From assembly GCA_964017155.1 (NCBI GenBank), contig OZ024864.1, forward strand, positions 30,401,334 through 30,465,333: 64,000 nt of DNA, in the 5' to 3' direction. This document shows positions 1 to 10,878 of this stretch, piece after piece. The notes under the pieces are model-generated. The model was not told the origin of the DNA and made no database searches. It was given only the letters and a program-made list of their open reading frames with translations. Origin of the DNA: Oasisia sp. SBJ-2009. Lineage: Eukaryota > Annelida > Polychaeta > Sabellida > Siboglinidae. A program made the translations under genes and the position numbers. Numbering within the stretch: the stretch's first letter is position 1; every line of letters starts with the position of its first letter.

Positions 1-896
1 TCCAGCAGTCTTAGACAACACAAACATCAACAGTCACAGTATCAGCTCCAGCAGTCTGAGACAGCACAAACATCGACAGTCACAGTATCAGCTCCAGCAG
101 TCTGAGACACACAAACATCAACAGTCACAGTATCAGCTCCAGCAGTCTGAGACACACAAACATCAACAGTCACAGTATCAGCTCTAGCAGTCTGAGACAC
201 ACAAACATCAACAGTCACAGTATCAGCTCCAGCAGTCTGAGACACACAAACATCGACAGTCACAGTATCAGCTCCAGCAGTCTGAGACAACACAAACATC
301 AACAGTCACAGTATCAGCTCCAGCAGTCTTAGACAACACAAACATCAACAGTCACAGTATCAGCTCCAGCAGTCTGAGACAGCACAAACATCGACAGTCA
401 CAGTATCAGCTCCAGCAGTCTGAGACACACAAACATCAACAGTCACAGTATCAGCTCCAGCAGTCTGAGACACACAAACATCAACAGTCACAGTATCAGC
501 TCTAGCAGTCTGAGACACACAAACATCAACAGTCACAGTATCAGCTCCAGCAGTCTGAGACACACAAACATCGACAGTCACAGTATCAGCTCCAGCAGTC
601 TGAGACAACACAAACATCAACAGTCACAGTATCAGCTCCAGCAGTCTTAGACAACACAAACATCAACAGTCACAGTATCAGCTCCAGCAGTCTGAGACAG
701 CACAAACATCGACAGTCACAGTATCAGCTCCAGCAGTCTGAGACACACAAACATCAACAGTCACAGTATCAGCTCCAGCAGTCTGAGACACACAAACATC
801 AACAGTCACAGTATCAGCTCTAGCAGTCTGAGACACACAAACATCAACAGTCACAGTATCAGCTCCAGCAGTCTGAGACACACAAACATCGACAGT
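1..896. repeat. Minisatellite with 318 bp higher-order repeat
   Basis: Basic units are 45 or 46 bp and share the core CAGCTCCAGCAGTCT followed by GAGACACACAAACATC. Seven consecutive units (four of 45 bp, three of 46 bp, told apart by GAGACACAC, GAGACAGCAC, GAGACAACAC and TTAGACAACAC variants) form a 318 bp block. The block repeats nearly three times; equivalent points lie at 42, 360 and 678. The array runs off the left edge and ends near 896. Open frames on the minus strand simply read through the repeat and are not genes. Confidence 0.95.
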
Positions 897-2557
897 TACA
901 AGACACATCCACTGAGTAACACACAGCAGCTTTCTATACAGATGTATCAAAAATAAACGATCAATCACTGTCTTAACCATGAAAACACATTCATAAACTT
1001 TGACGAGCTGAGTACAACTGCTTATCTATGGTCAACATACACAGCGCTAATTGTGTTTTAACTCATGTTTTACCACGTTGAGCTCCTGGGAACTTCAGAT
1101 TCTGACCAACTGGACTGATGTCCACTAGTCTGAAGGAGTGTAGGTCTGCTTGGTGAAGACAGGTATCCACTCTACATGTGTAAGGTAACTGGAGTCACCA
1201 GTGAATTATGTCACCCTACCAGTACCAGGAACCCTGTCACTGACACCGCCCACTGTCACCCACAGAATCACTCCCATTGTCCACTCTACCTGCCCCACAA
1301 AGGGCGTGTGACATCACCCTGAGCTGTCCACCTCCTCCAGTGACACACTCATAACTGTCATATACAATGTCTCACCCTGTTTTATGACATTTTGTCTCTC
1401 AGTCTAGGACTAACAAGGCTAAAATAAGGGGAAGTTATTTTTAGACTCAGAGGTTTCCTTCTTTACAGAAGTCATGAGTCATTACAGGCCTTTACGCAGG
1501 ACCAAATTATTGACAGTCACACATTTTGGTGGACACATGGATGTTAGCTGTTAGTGATAAGCCAGCTTACAAACTTTCAAACGTGTCTGACGACCTGAAA
1601 TGGACTGCAATCACACATGTGACACTATTTACACTCACTTCTAAGGCATAACTTACAATATCTATGGTTTTGGAAGACGGTTTCTGCACCTTCATTTTTT
1701 ACCCATCCAAATGACGGATGGACAGGTCCCTGCATAAAGCTGTGTCCGAGTCAATCAGAGTGTTTCTATTCCCCATGAAGGATGTTCACTTCTCCTGACA
1801 GTAGCCAGTGACAGGGGCCAACAGGCTTTTTGCTTTTTTTTCTCTCCTTAATCATTTCACATTTAACAGGTTCTGTCCCAGTCGCAAACAGCATCCGCTA
1901 TCACAGTAAACACGGTATAACTGTGGGAATTATGTAATAGTATGAGACAGTTTAGTTTCAGACGATTTAATTGTAATAGGGAGTTGATTCCAGATTGTTG
2001 GCGCAGCTACAGAGAAATAATCTTCAGATGATCTGTGAATGGTCCTAGATATATAAGAGAAATGTAGATCAACAAAGCACGTCAGTTGTTGAGTAGAATA
2101 AGTTTGTAATCAACATGGACCCTGAATGACACCATGTTGATGACGTAACACTAAAACAATCACTTATTGCCAGTGTTTCCTCAGGTGAAAGCAAACCATA
2201 CAAATTAATATCAATTGACATTTAGCTGAAGCAACAGAGTCATCTGCTCTAAACACAGCGGCAGTCTGAGACACTCACTCGGGGTAAAACAACCATACAT
2301 GTGACAGTTCACACCACTCTAGTAAACATCTACTCACAAGTACTGAAGTGAACACATGGCCTGGGGGTTGGGTTAAGTAGGTGTAACATTGCTGAAAAGA
2401 AGTAGCAGAAATCAGCAGCCAAACATGAACTATGTTGGAGTTATGCAGTGGGCAGTTGTATTTCAGTGCTTCACATTTGAAAAACCCAGACGAACGGTAA
2501 ATCGGTCGTCTAAAATTATGCGAAATAATTTAGGCGAGTGAGTTTTACTGTTTTAAT

Positions 2558-3058
2558 CCACCAGGTGGCATTCTGTGTTATCCGTGTGGCGACGCCACTG
2601 GTTAATCATGTGGCTGGTTTCGCAGTGATTTTTTTAATTGCACAGTTACTTACTTAGCTTCTAAATCTTGTATAGACATTTATGGCTGCGAATGTACATC
2701 ATTTAATATGAGTCATCTTATTAACGGGGGCGTGCTGTAAACGAGGCATGGGCTTGCATTTGATAAATTATCATAATTAGTATGAGCGACAAAATCGCTC
2801 CCTAGATGGGTGATCTGTGCAATCGACTGTGAGTGAGAGTGATTGCGCACCTTAAAACTGAAGCACTGCTGCTTGTTATTTCATGGATGAATAAGTAACA
2901 TTTTTATACAGCAGACAAAAGGAATAATTCAAAATTTTCTGTTAAAAAGGCACATAACATAGAAATGTGTCTGGCAAAGATGCAACTCCCAATTTCCTAA
3001 TTTCCCCTTTCCAGGGTGCTACTGGGTACTCACTGCTGGCAGTCCTCACCAGGTGGCA
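2558..3058 (+). promoter_or_regulatory. Pair of CTCF-like motifs
   Basis: CCACCAGGTGGCA at 2558-2570 and TCACCAGGTGGCA at 3046-3058 match the core of the bilaterian CTCF consensus. They sit in two roughly 100 bp segments that look like diverged copies of one another; both also contain a GTGTGGC/GCGTGGC and a GTGGCTGG downstream. Binding is not shown. A chance match or a motif carried by an old repeat is possible. Confidence 0.25.
2775..2815 (+). repeat. Short dispersed repeat, copy 1
   Basis: About 41 bp beginning AATTAGTATGAGCG contains a small hairpin (GAGCGA, spacer, TCGCTC) followed by CCCTAGATGGGTGAT. A close inverted copy lies at 9416-9457. Similarity beyond this core is weak, so this is probably a dispersed repeat and not the end of one 6.7 kb element. 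Confidence 0.6.
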
Positions 3059-6052
3059 TGTGCTGTCATTCAAACAGCGTGGCACTCATGCACACGGACT
3101 GATGACACGTGGCTGGCTAAGGTCAGTTAGACATCAACATGACACCAAGTGCCATGTTACCTTGCACTGTCACCTCAGCTAACCCATAAGTCCACATCAG
3201 TTGCCTGCCTCGGTCTCTTTTGTCCAATGTAAGCCAGTGCTATTTCTAGCCCGGTCACTCGGCTATCTATTCACAACAACACCTGATGGCATACAGGCTC
3301 AAAGGGTATCAGGGTGTGTGATCAGAATGCCCCCAAGAAGGGTGGTTACCTAAGTCTGGTTACCTATACCCAGTAATAAAATCGGTTACCAAACAAATCA
3401 TACTATTAGGTCAGTAACTAGCAATTTTACATTACTGGGTTAACATTGGCAGATCTGGATACAGTTTTTACTGTGGACATCACATAGACGTCATGACAAA
3501 ATAGGTCAATGGACCATTTAATGTTTACATTATATATGTCAATAACAAGACCTCCTTATTGTGTGATCTAGATACTTGTATTGTAGTCCAATACACAAAA
3601 TACTGATATTAAATGTTATCTCAAGTAGTTGAGAAGTTGTCATTCAGAATGGTAGCACTATATTATAACAGACATCTATGTACAGCATGATAGCTTTAAT
3701 GTGTAATCCTTAAATACAACCATTTCCCTGTTCAGAATAAGTTTCCTAAGTATGTAAACTTGTAGAAAGGTGGTGGGGAAGGTACCGTCTCAAAACCATT
3801 GGCACTATTCATTTAGCCAGAACCGGATGTGACAACAGTAATCAATCCCAATCACCCAGCCAGGTGTCTCATTCTGACTGGGTCACATGACCCAGAGTCA
3901 CATGTCCCAGTCAGCTTGACCTAGCTGTCAGTGTACTGTGTACACACATGCTCCTGTGCTGACCACTGCAGTTGTACAGACAGTCTGTGTCTTTATCTTA
4001 AATACAGTCCAAGTGTCACGTGGAAATTTCCACAGATGTCTCTTGGAAATATTCCAGTCGCTAACCGGACCCTGACGATTGACAAAGATAGAAATGACCT
4101 AACTGACATCCTGGAAGATGTGTAAACACACCCGAGACAAAATACAGCACACGTTTATGGAAGCCAGTGAACAGGTCAATGTAAACGTAACACCAGTACA
4201 AATAGCTTAGTCAAGTTGAGTCGACCCTTCTAAAAATACTACATTCAGACATTGGGCATTTTGAATAATTTTGTTCAAATTTGACCACAGATATTCCACT
4301 TAGCACTATACTAGATGTATGACATAAATAACTCAAAGTTCTAAAAATATCTAGCTAAAATAGATTAAATGCTTCACGTAGAGATGAGAGTAGAGCATGT
4401 GACAGTGTCCTAATTTACAGGCTGGATGCGCCAAAGATGTGCTGTAACAGTATTGACTGTGCACAGCTCCAGGCCGCTGTATTGCTTGGTGCATACAGTT
4501 AACTGTCCTGTCTAACAACGTGTGCATTTCACACTGGATTTATATAATATCAAGTGTTTTTATCAATAGACCAAACATAAGATCCCCTTATATAGATTAT
4601 CATAATAATGCAACTTTGTAATGCACATTATAACAAATAAATTGTCTCAAGACCTCCAGAAATTAAACACTAAAACACACACAATTCTACTCACCTCATG
4701 GCAGCAAAATGTCAACTTTTAATCCAAAATGTAAACACTATGTTGCGCGTGTTTAGTGCAGTGTGTTCCTCCACTGCTGTATGTTGCTACTCCAGCTATA
4801 CAGATGCCAGTGTGGTCAACACAACAGCTATTGGTCCCACCTATCACGTCAGTGCCATGACTAGCACACATCACAAGTACATGTCGGTCATGTCCAAATG
4901 TCAGAGTATCCACATGTGCTTGTTCCTTGCTGGTTCTGTAAGGTCTACTGATAAAACAACATATGCATTGGCAGGATGCATCCCACTGGCAACTCTTCCA
5001 CAACCCAGCCTTGAGACAGTCAATAACACTGCACACAGAGCGAGATCAAATATTGAGATGTGCACATGGTGAAGCACCACACAGCAGTGTTGAGAGCCCT
5101 ACTCAGCCTGAGCAGACTGTCGCTCATCAAACTTGCATTGTGCCATGTTTGCAGCTAGTAGCATCCGCAGCAGCTTCGCAAAACCAGGCCTATTCAGCCG
5201 AGATAAAGAACATCTTTTTCACGTACATTGATTATTTTTCTAGCACTGCTGATACGCGGCCACCCTGTCTGTCATGCATAGATAAATGCATGCATGTTAT
5301 AATGCCTTCGATTTTCTCACATGTACGTTTCATGCGTCAACCTGTACTCAACCCAAACACCAGGCTCAGTCCATACATGAGTTATGATCTGCCCCGGACA
5401 GATGTGAAACACAGCCCAACAGCACAACAGGTTTGAGCCCAGCCAGCATGATCCAAACGCCTACAACACTGACATAAACGCAGCTTGTACCGACGCATTT
5501 ACCAGTCACATGCCAATCTATCCTCGGTCATAGCACTCTTGACACAGAGTCTGTCTGACATAGCATCATCTTTGTCAACAACAAGCGTCTATACATGAGG
5601 AAACATGGCAAACTGCACAGCTGACTGGCACTGAACATAGCCACTGCTGCCTGTCTACGCCTGTCTCAGACTTCACACAGCCTGTCTGCTCATGCTGCAC
5701 ACTGCAGTGTAAATATGTTGCTGAATGGACGGCTCACTGAATGGGCGTCTAGCCAGCAATGGTTACATTCATAACGCCACGTCACAACTCACTGATCTGA
5801 TCAACATATCTATCTGTAGAATACTAGACTTGCATGGCAAATGGTCTGATACGGATCATAACAGGAGCCCAATGCACTAAGATGTTGAGATAACGGACAT
5901 GATCACAACAATGTAGTGAATGTACAGTTAAGTTCGTTCTGTCCTATTGCACTATCATATATCACTGTGCCTGAATCACGACAGTTATGATAAATTGTAT
6001 AGAAAAACCTGAATAGTTTATAAATACTCTATCTACCACATGTGATATATAC

Positions 6053-7223
6053 GAGGTTAGCGCTGCGCCTAAAATCTGTTTAGCCAATTTGGCAAAAGGT
6101 CAGAAATCTGTTTAGCCAAATGAGATTCTCTTTAGCCAATTTTTTTAGATCAATTAAATTACCCGGTTTAAAAATGCAAAACAAGACATAATATAATATA
6201 AAATTCTATACAATATCCACACAAAAATGCCCTATTTTAATTAACTAAACATTTATATATTTAGCTAAACATATATAACGCAAACAAACATCCAGTATAA
6301 TTTAACAGAACATTGTTTAACCCAAAAATTAAAGCTGAACAAATGTTAGGAATTTTGCAAAATACAAATAAACAGCACCTAACACACTATTAATGTAATA
6401 GCATTTACATTACAGGTGTGTATAACATAAATTGAAAGATACACTTTTATAACAAGGCAAAATAATTAAGAACCACCTACTCTACTCTTGCTGCCCCGCA
6501 GTGATTCAACCAGTGTATTGATAATAATTATTACCTATCTTAAAACATCACTTGACTGCTCAGTAACTGATTAATTGAATACAGTGAATCACTAAATTAG
6601 TTAACTGGGGCCGACTGTAATCCTGGCCTGGGTGACGCAGGCTATATGTGATAAAACACGTTTTTGACATGCATCTTTCTATCTGTAATGTTTCTGGTAG
6701 TGAAACTTGTCCAACATACATGAATTACAATCTATATTGGCATTTTATTGAATAGAACTTTACCAGATGGCACATTGATTAATCATTGACAATGCCATGT
6801 GACTGCGCCAGCGATACTGAGTGATAATATATATGGAACCTGTGGGGTAGCATTGCACTTGTCTCAAACTTGTAATTAGTGCCATCAGGCAGGTCCCCAT
6901 TGTCTAATAAACATAATTCTTGATTGGTTTAAGCTCCCCTATTGTCTGTGAGCATGGCTAAGTTGAGGGATTAGCGACCTATTGTTTACCCAGCGGGTCA
7001 CATTACGCTGACTGGTTATTTGGGTCAGTTGAATGTGCAATCGTTTAGGCAACTTCAGCAGAGCTGGGGGGTGGAATGATGCAGTCATGTATTGCTGATA
7101 ACATCAATAATAATGACATATATATAACGTTTCGCCAATTTGGCGAAGAGTTTTTACTAATTTTCGCCAAATAGAAAACCATTTCGCCTATGGCGCAAAT
7201 GGCGATCGACAGCGCTAGCCTAG
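6053..7223. mobile_element. Possible degenerate TIR element
   Basis: The left end reads AGGTTAGCGCTG and the right end is the near-complement CAGCGCTAGCCT. Both ends continue inward into repeats of a TTAGCCAATTTGGC or TCGCCAATTTGGCGA type, some self-complementary. No coding capacity is visible and I could not settle a target-site duplication. It may be a non-autonomous DNA element or two related hairpin-rich repeats placed by chance. Confidence 0.35.
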
Positions 7224-9908
7224 AAATATAGTACGGGACAAGCTTGGCAGCCAACAGAAATGTGAACAAACAGGTTTTCTGCTTTTTTTAAGAAACATCT
7301 TGGCATGTCTTCATGGAATTATAAATACCTGCTGAATTAACCCTGCAGGTGACCAAGAAAAATCCTCTGTGGCATATTGTTCCAATAAAAATCATAACTT
7401 CGCTAATATTGGTCATAAAAATATAAATGATGCATCATTTTAACGCTAAAAGGTTACTTTATTATAATAAAATTATAATATATGTAGAACAAATGAAAAT
7501 CATGCAGATATTTGTATTTGAAATTGAACTAAAAAAAATAAAAAATAAACACCCATTTCATCCTGCTGCCAGAAAATGATCGTGTGGACGAATATACTTC
7601 ATCATTTAGACAAATGTAGATTCATATATTAGCTGCGAAATAAAACAAAAATGAAACAAATCCGTTGAGAACTATGATATTTATGATTTTTGCATGCAGA
7701 CATAAAAATACGTTGATTCAAGGCGGCCGATTGCGGCCGCGCTCGTTACCGTTGCAACCCAGGCGCCCGGCCGGAGAAATGTCGCGCTGCTAATTTGGTG
7801 AATTTTCACCCCAAAAACGCCTCCAAAGTCAATCAAACTACATGAACTAATATAATAACCTTGTTTATGAATACTGTCAAGCATTTTGTCAAAATATCAA
7901 CGCAGAAATTTGAGATAATCCAAATGAAAGTTGCGAAGCGGATAAACAGTTGTTTACCGCGCCGCCATTTTGTCTAAAACTTTGGCTTCGCTTATTTTTG
8001 GCAGATTGGCCACTCACAGAGCTTTCTCTTGATACCGAATGTGTGGGGGTGTCGACTTTATGAATGGATGCGTAAATTCATTCATCTGGACATAGTAAAA
8101 TCTCCCAAATATGGGCAGCAACTGTATCACGTGCTTTTTAAACTCGACTGCGAAGAATCTGTCACTGAATCTATGCAAGGAAAAATATACACGATTTAGA
8201 CAAATCTGTCAGCTATCCAATGATACAAAATTTTCGCGTGTCAGTTTAGCGTGATTGATATGAAAATTGTTACAACAGAGGTAGGTGCATTTGGGCCGAT
8301 TTTCGGCCCTGGTCACCTGCAGGATTAAATTGAGAAATTGAGTTGTAACCGAATCATGTGCTTGAGTTGCATTTAATTGCAAATAAATAAATAAATTCTA
8401 GAAGGATTTAAATTATTTATTTACTACATCTGTAGTACTACTTCCTTGTGTGAATACCCAAGTATGTGCCAGATATGTAAGTTTATTGTCCAAATATGAA
8501 TTATCAAAGTTTGAAGAAAAAAAAGTATATATTGAAAATATTTTAAACAACTTTGTTTAATAAAATATTTATTATTAAAAATTCATGGATATTTACTGCG
8601 TATGAAATATTAATAAATTACTATATTATAAAATGTACAACTGATTACATGTCCGTGGCTTTTTGTGAGTGCGTGTATTTCACATATTTTATACAAAATG
8701 GCATTCTTCGCAATCATCACTGTCATCCCAGCAGAACAATTAAGTTGGCATTATATTTCAAATGTATAATCGTACTGCAAAACGTTCCCCTTTGATGATA
8801 GCGTCCGTTGTAAACTCAATTTGAAAATGTCATAAAAGTGTGAATTACTAAGTTCGACATAGCGACAACATAAAAAATTACAACGGAGCTAAAAACACAC
8901 CAAATGCGTCATCGAGCTGCGCATTAATATTTGTTTATGACAAATTAGCCCCCTCAAAAGTTAGCATTTAATCACAGAAATCGTCGGTAGGCGAAATCGT
9001 CGTCTATGTTTTCATCCCTGCAGCAACTGTTGGAATTTAATTTTATTAGCTGAAAATATATTCACTGACAAGCAGTACCGGAAATGGAGTTCGACTACAA
9101 AACCGCACAGCAATTGATGCTATATAGCCACGGAAATAGACTGCATTACAAAATGTTGACGATTGCCGAGGGTTAAACTGTTGTCCTGAAGAGTAAAGTT
9201 CTATATTTGTCACCTACAGATGGTAACGTTACTAATGTCATATCATTTTAATGCTAATTAAATAAACACATCATGTAATTATAGAAAATAAATAGTTTTG
9301 AAGATCTATGCAACATAAAATAAGTGCAAGCTGCAGGGATGCATCATGCATTTGCAGTGCTTCATTTTTAAGACAAGTGTTTGCTCTCGCTTACTATCGC
9401 TCTCGCTCTCTATCGCAAATCACCCATCTAGGGAGCGATTTATCGCTCACGCTAATTCCAATAATCGCTCATGTCACCAGACCACGTGGAATGTGGCGCC
9501 AACTAGCAGCAAAACATGAAGGACAATTCCAGCAGGAGGCGCCACTCTACTATTTCAGCCTCACTATGGGCGGGCGCATGGTTGTAACCACTCACCTATA
9601 TAAAGACTATATAGGTTAGTGCTTCCAAATTGCCCCAATTAGCAATGGTATTTGGTTATTCTACGTAGAAAGCGAGTACCCCAAGCTAAACTGTGACCAA
9701 ACATGGCATTGAGTCGGAAAGACTACCGTTCCAAGTCACTAGGACTGTGACAGTTCACAGGCCCATCCCAACATTTATAAACCTGCCTAGTTTTAACGGA
9801 CTGGACTGTCTATTTCGAAACAACAAGTCAAAGTTATCAATAAACCAAAACACGACATAATTTATGTAAAATGAACAACAACTCAGATTAAAGGGTGTCT
9901 GTTATTAA
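7224..9908. other. Intergenic, AT-rich, no gene recognised
   Basis: No exon chain or conserved domain was seen. A small GC-rich patch near 7720-7780 contains palindromic GCGGCCGATTGCGGCCGC-like sequence, and the region 9380-9460 contains the second, inverted copy of the GAGCGA hairpin repeat. Nothing else stands out. Confidence 0.5.
9416..9457 (-). repeat. Short dispersed repeat, copy 2 (inverted)
   Basis: This is the reverse complement of the repeat at 2775-2815: ATCACCCATCTAGGGAGCGA followed by a TCGCTC arm. It has only a few mismatches over about 41 bp. Confidence 0.6.
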
Positions 9909-9957
9909 TCTTCTTCTTAATACCGCCTAGCTTCAACATGCTGAAGACACAGGCGGG
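9909..9957. repeat. Tiny hairpin repeat, copy 1
   Basis: CCGCCT at 9923 pairs with AGGCGG at 9951, and an inner CTTCA/TGAAG stem encloses ACATGC. A second copy, inverted, lies at 10741-10796 inside the LINE reading frame. The shared unit of about 45 bp is flanked by CTTCTTC-type sequence in both places. Confidence 0.6.
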
Positions 9958-10133
9958 CGAACAGGAAAAATCAGAAATATATATATATATTTATTTTCGT
10001 TTTGGGTGCATTGCAATGTATCAGAACCATAATTTGTGCATGTAACAGTAATGCGTGCGAAAGAACTAGTTATATCTAAAAGGTGGAATAATGGAAAGTC
10101 TGGATATTGCTCTTAAAGGAATCAAGGCTGTTT

Positions 10134-10878
10134 TTATTTACAATATGCTGAGGGAGGGAGTTCCAAAGTCGAATGGTAATTTGGGAAAAACGAATACAAG
10201 TGGTAGTTACATCTGGAGTGAGGGATAAGGTAAGACAAGGAATGTTGCTTTCTAGTGACTGTGTTTAAAGGAATAAGATATTTATTTGCAGGTATACCCA
10301 CTAGGTCTTTTGATATTTTGTATAACATGCATAGTTTTGCATCTTTTCTACGGTCTGCTAGGGATCTCCAGCCTAATGACTGGTGCATATTAGTAACACT
10401 TGACGTATTATGGGGGCGATGTAAAACATATCGAGCTGCCCGGCGTTGGGTCATTTCAAGTTTATTTATTTGTGTAGCGATGTGAGGGTCCCAGACAGTA
10501 TAGCTATTTTCCAGAATAGGTCTAACAAAGGTGAAGTAAGCAAGAGTTTTTATTTGGATTGACGAGACTTGGAGATTTCTGCAGAGGAAGCCTAATGATC
10601 TATTTGCTTTTGAAGAGATGCTATTTATGTGGGCATTCCACCGAAGGTCAGAAGTTATGGTTATGCCAAGATATTTAGCCTGTGATACAGTTTCAAGTTG
10701 TTGTCCGTGGAGAATGTACTGGGTCTTAGTGATAGTTTTATTTCTTCTTCTTTGTATCTTCAGCATGTTGAAGCTAGGCGGTACTCGGAAGAAGATTTCT
10801 TGTTACAGGGATGACATGGCACTTTTCAAGATTGAAGCTCATTTTCCATTTTTTTGTCCATTTATCGAGTGTGTTAAT
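10134..10878 (-). pseudogene. 3' part of a CR1/Jockey-type LINE reverse transcriptase
   Basis: The minus-strand frame encodes the region after the reverse transcriptase core. From 10878 downward it reads a DKWTKKWKMSF block, then a VTRN segment. After a break it continues with ILHGQQLE, YLGITITSDLRW, VRPILE, VWDP and QRRAARYVL. This order is typical of the thumb and C-terminal region of CR1/L2/Jockey-group LINEs. The frame is broken near 10760 by insertion of the small hairpin repeat, which brings a TAG stop and a frame change. It is the downstream half of the fragment at 13115-13503; the two are separated by a hAT-like insertion. It is dead, non-autonomous and probably old. Confidence 0.85.
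10741..10796 (-). repeat. Tiny hairpin repeat, copy 2, inside the LINE
   Basis: This is the inverted copy of 9909-9957, with CTTCAGCATGTTGAAG at its centre and AGGCGGTAC beyond it. It interrupts the LINE frame between a VTRN segment and a NKTITKTQYILHG segment, supplies a stop codon and shifts the frame. A unit found twice in about 0.8 kb and sitting as an insertion in another element's coding frame behaves like a very small mobile hairpin. Confidence 0.55.

Larger units (their letters stand above)
897..6052. other. Intergenic, no gene recognised
   Basis: Open frames here are short and show no recognisable domain, splice-consistent exon chain or codon pattern. The sequence is moderately AT-rich. 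A good minus-strand splice donor (GTGAGT type) lies near 4690, but I could not chain it to a coding exon. Two diverged segments near 2558 and 3046 resemble each other and each carry a CTCF-like core. Confidence 0.5.

Noticed and set aside
42..980. Three minus-strand open frames with VTVDVCVSQTAGAD repeats
   Set aside because: They are the 45/46 bp minisatellite read in one frame. They end at array breaks, and the same frame recurs every 318 bp.
4698..5436. Overlapping plus- and minus-strand frames of 105-157 codons
   Set aside because: No domain, no splice partners, and similar openness in several frames. A minus-strand donor nearby was not enough to call an exon.
2775..9457. A single 6.7 kb transposon bounded by the inverted GAGCGA repeats
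   Set aside because: The matching ends are only about 41 bp, flanks show no target duplication and no coding capacity lies between, so two dispersed repeat copies explain it better.
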